Shown: piece by piece, positions 6,804 to 8,631 of the stretch
Numbering within the stretch: position 1 is the stretch's first letter
How the letters are laid out: every line of letters begins with the position of its first letter
From: Georgenia sp.
GTDB taxonomy: Bacteria; Actinomycetota; Actinomycetes; Actinomycetales; Actinomycetaceae
Direction: 5' to 3'
DNA: 8,631 nt
Assembly: GCA_027322565.1 (NCBI GenBank)
Contig: DAHVRG010000080.1
Coordinates: forward strand, 1 to 8,631
The notes under the pieces: generated by a model
Databases searched by the model: none
What the model saw: the letters and a program-made list of their open reading frames with translations, nothing else
Told to the model about the DNA's origin: nothing
Position numbers and translations under genes: made by a program

Positions 6804-6823
6804 GCACGCGAGGCGGGCGTGCG
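6803..6823. repeat. Inverted repeat in the divergent aminopeptidase/PHP gap
   Basis: CGCACGC (6803-6809) and GCGTGCG (6817-6823) are perfect inverted 7-bp arms around a 7-nt spacer. They lie between the two divergent candidate -10 elements, close to where both -35 regions would be. It could be an operator for a dimeric regulator acting on both genes, or chance in GC-rich DNA. Confidence 0.35.
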
Positions 6824-6840
6824 GCCCGGCGGCGAGGCCG

Positions 6841-6853
6841 TACCCTGGGCCAC
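6841..6853 (+). promoter_or_regulatory. Candidate -10 for a leaderless PHP/MarC mRNA
   Basis: TACCCT (6841-6846) fits TANNNT and is followed after 7 nt by the GTG at 6854, so transcription would begin at or beside the start codon. No Shine-Dalgarno precedes the GTG, and no -35 is recognisable. Confidence 0.5.
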
Positions 6854-7702
6854 GTGCTGCCGGCCATCGACCTCCACACCCACTCGGACAGGTCCGACGG
6901 CACCGAGAGCCCGGCACAGGTCATGGCTGCGGCCCGGGCGGCCGGGCTCGACGTCGTCGCCCTCACCGACCACGACACGTGGGACGGGTGGCCGGAGGCC
7001 GCGGCGGCCGTCGAGCGCACCGGTGTCGCGCTGGTCCGCGGCGCGGAGATCTCCACCTCCGCCGGCGGCATCAGCGTCCACCTCCTCTCCTACCTCCACG
7101 ACCCCGACGCCCGGGGCCTGGGCGCCGCCGTCCGCCGGGTACGGGAGTCGCGGCTGGGCCGGGCCCGCCGCATGGTCGACCGCATCGCCCTGGACTTCGA
7201 CCTCACCTGGGAGGAGGTCGAGGCGCGCCTCGAGCCGGGCGGCACGGTGGGACGCCCGCACATCGCCGACGCGCTCGTCGCCCGTGGCTACGTCACCGAC
7301 CGGTCGACCGCCTTCGCCGAGATCCTCAGCTCGAGGAGCCCCTACTACGTGCCCTACGACGCGCCCGACGTCGTCGAGGCGGTCGAGCTCGTCCGGCGCG
7401 CGGGCGGGGTGCCCGTCATGGCCCACCCGCGGGCCGCCTCCCGGGGCCGGGTGGTCGAGGACGCCGTCATCGAGGAGCTGGCGGCGGCCGGCCTCGTCGG
7501 CCTCGAGGTCGACCACCGCGACCACGACGAGGGCGCGCGCGCCCAGCTGCGCGACCTCGCCCGTTCGCTCGGGCTGTTCGTCACCGGGTCGAGCGACTAC
7601 CACGGCGCGGGCAAGCCGAACCGGCTGGGGGAGCACCTCACCGACCCGGCCGTGCTGGAGCAGATCGAGAGCGAGGGCTACCTGCCCGTGGTCCGGCCGT
7701 GA
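6854..7702 (+). CDS. PHP-domain metal-dependent phosphoesterase
   Basis: A 282-aa cytoplasmic PHP-fold hydrolase. The metal ligands are recognisable: H8 and H10 (DLHTHSDRSDG), D15, then D39-H40 (LTDHDT), E65 (RGAEIS), H76, H191 (MAHPRA), and D248 with H250 (SSDYHG). The internal GRPHIADALVARG (133-145) is a mark of the subgroup containing 3',5'-nucleoside bisphosphate and AMP phosphatases, rather than histidinol phosphatase or the polymerase-linked PHP domain. The exact substrate is not determinable here. The length is normal for the family. GTG 6854 is chosen because the conserved HTH lies only seven codons in and TACCCT is 7 nt upstream. Its stop codon overlaps the MarC start as GTGA, so the two genes are almost certainly translated from one message. 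Confidence 0.92.
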   Translation: MLPAIDLHTHSDRSDGTESPAQVMAAARAAGLDVVALTDHDTWDGWPEAAAAVERTGVALVRGAEISTSAGGISVHLLSYLHDPDARGLGAAVRRVRESRLGRARRMVDRIALDFDLTWEEVEARLEPGGTVGRPHIADALVARGYVTDRSTAFAEILSSRSPYYVPYDAPDVVEAVELVRRAGGVPVMAHPRAASRGRVVEDAVIEELAAAGLVGLEVDHRDHDEGARAQLRDLARSLGLFVTGSSDYHGAGKPNRLGEHLTDPAVLEQIESEGYLPVVRP

Positions 7703-8325
7703 GCGCGTTCATCGACCTGCCGCTCCTCGCGACGACGTTCTTCACCCTCTTCGTCATCATGGACCCGCCCGGGACCGTGCCGATCTTCCTCGCGCTCACG
7801 TCGACGAACACCGCGCGGGAGCGCAAGCGGGCGGCGCTCCAGGCCACCGTCGTCGCGCTCGGGGTCATCACGGTGTTCACCGTCCTCGGCCCGTACATCC
7901 TCGGCTTCCTCGGCATTTCGGTGCCCGCCCTCCAGCTCTCCGGGGGGCTGCTCCTCCTCCTCGTGGCGATGGAGCTGCTCACCGGCAAGGCCGAGGAGCC
8001 GGAGCCCGCGGGCGGGGGCAGGGTCAACGTCGCCTTCGTGCCGCTCGGCACCCCGCTGCTCGCGGGGCCCGGCGCGATCGTCGCGGCGATGCTCGCGGTC
8101 GAGGAGGCCGACGGGCCACCCGGCTGGCTGGCGATCGCGCTGGCCGTCATCGCCGTCCACGTCTGCCTGTGGCTGGCGATGCGGTTCTCCAACATCATCC
8201 ACCGGGTGCTCGGCGACGGCGGCACCACGCTCGTCACCCGGCTCGCCGGCCTCCTCCTCGCGGCGATCGCCGTCCAGCTCATGGCCGACGCCGTCTTCGT
8301 GTTCATCGACGAGTACAACGCCTGA
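7699..8325 (+). CDS. MarC-family integral membrane protein
   Basis: A 208-aa protein with six predicted membrane helices, roughly at residues 7-28, 48-68, 73-95, 112-133, 143-163 and 180-203. Two family signatures are clear: MDPPGTVPIFLALT (21-34) after the first helix and PLGTPLLAGPGAI (115-127) in the fourth, giving the internal symmetry of MarC proteins. The acidic linker KAEEPEPAGGG (97-107) lies between the two halves. MarC was once linked to antibiotic resistance, but that role was not upheld and the transported substrate is unknown. The GTG start overlaps the PHP stop by four bases (GTGA) with little Shine-Dalgarno signal, suggesting translational coupling. Confidence 0.93.
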   Translation: MSAFIDLPLLATTFFTLFVIMDPPGTVPIFLALTSTNTARERKRAALQATVVALGVITVFTVLGPYILGFLGISVPALQLSGGLLLLLVAMELLTGKAEEPEPAGGGRVNVAFVPLGTPLLAGPGAIVAAMLAVEEADGPPGWLAIALAVIAVHVCLWLAMRFSNIIHRVLGDGGTTLVTRLAGLLLAAIAVQLMADAVFVFIDEYNA

Positions 8326-8359
8326 CCGGGGGCCGCCGACCCCGCCCAGGGCCGCGGCG

Positions 8360-8631
8360 CTACGGCCCCACGGGGACGGGGACGCGGGCGACCGGGTTCT
8401 CGAAGGTCGTCGTCCGGACGCCGAGCTCCAGCTCCCACTCCCCGGCGAACGGCAGGTCGACCTCGGCCTCCCAGCGGCCCGGACCGGTCTGCGTGACCGC
8501 GGGCGTGAGCGGACCGACCCCGGCCGACGGCAGGGACAGCCGCACCTGCGGGGCCCCCTCCGGCTCGAGCGGCTCCCCGGCCGCGTCGCGCAGCCCGACC
8601 TCCACGGTGCTGCGCCCGGCGGACCCGGGGC
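8360..8631 (-). CDS. Copper resistance CopC/CopD (YcnJ-like) protein, C-terminal part
   Basis: Only the last 90 codons are visible, ending at TAG (8360-8362); the gene continues past the right edge. The readable end contains a beta-rich domain with STVEVGLRDAAGEPLEP, VGPLTPAVTQTGPGRWEAEV and LPFAGEWELELGVRTTTFEN in order. This matches the YtkA-like domain that closes actinobacterial CopC-CopD fusion proteins, which are membrane proteins acting in copper uptake or tolerance. It has no membrane helix of its own in this piece, as expected for an exposed terminal domain. A standalone secreted YtkA-like or FixH-like protein is the alternative, and the missing upstream part would decide. It is convergent with marC, 34 bp apart. 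Confidence 0.7.
   Translation of the reverse strand, partial: PGSAGRSTVEVGLRDAAGEPLEPEGAPQVRLSLPSAGVGPLTPAVTQTGPGRWEAEVDLPFAGEWELELGVRTTTFENPVARVPVPVGP

Noticed and set aside
6697..7698. Upstream extension of the MarC frame
   Set aside because: The 334 codons before GTG 7699 are Arg/Pro/Gly-rich and overlap the PHP gene out of frame. MarC proteins are about 200 aa, so the GTG start is right.
8329..8369. GGGGCCG and CGGCCCC inverted arms between MarC and the copper gene as a terminator
   Set aside because: The loop would be 27 nt, one arm lies within codons of the copper gene, and there is no T-run. Chance pairing is likely in this GC-rich sequence.
1..8631. tRNA, rRNA, CRISPR array, insertion sequence or prophage
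   Set aside because: No cloverleaf, regularly spaced repeat, transposase or phage motif was seen, and coding composition looks uniform apart from the permease frameshift.

Overview
The window reads as chromosome of a high-GC Gram-positive actinobacterium, probably of the order Micrococcales. The reasons are the very high G+C, the near-exclusive use of G/C at third codon positions, frequent GTG starts, families typical of actinobacteria, and several starts placed 6 to 8 nt after a -10-like hexamer (leaderless architecture). The order-level placement is inference. Coding density is high and no RNA gene, insertion sequence, CRISPR array or prophage gene was seen.

Layout: (a) 1-1912, minus strand: the N-terminus of a 5-oxoprolinase (cut by the left edge) and, upstream of it, an APC-family amino acid permease broken by a single-base frameshift near 1207. 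A 10-bp perfect hairpin lies just past the permease stop, and the oxoprolinase has its own candidate promoter. Together they suggest uptake and hydrolysis of 5-oxoproline or a related compound. (b) 1993-5260, plus strand: a cluster of a 49-aa acidic peptide, a zinc-dependent formaldehyde-dehydrogenase-like alcohol dehydrogenase, a two-domain protein (NAD-dependent epimerase/dehydratase joined to a ferritin-like helical domain) and a 77-aa cysteine-rich metallothionein-like protein. Short gaps and an ATGA overlap suggest co-transcription. (c) 5277-6791, minus strand: an M24 Xaa-Pro aminopeptidase, tail to tail with the previous cluster. (d) 6854-8325, plus strand: a PHP-domain phosphoesterase overlapping a MarC-family membrane protein by GTGA. 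It diverges from the aminopeptidase across a 62-bp gap that holds an inverted repeat. (e) 8360-8631, minus strand: the C-terminus of a CopC/CopD (YcnJ-like) copper protein, cut by the right edge.

Most of this is ordinary chromosome. The items worth a second look are the permease frameshift, the epimerase/ferritin-like fusion in its peptide-ADH-metallothionein cluster, the leaderless promoters, and the repeats in the two divergent intergenic gaps. I found no clearly new defence, mobile or RNA system.
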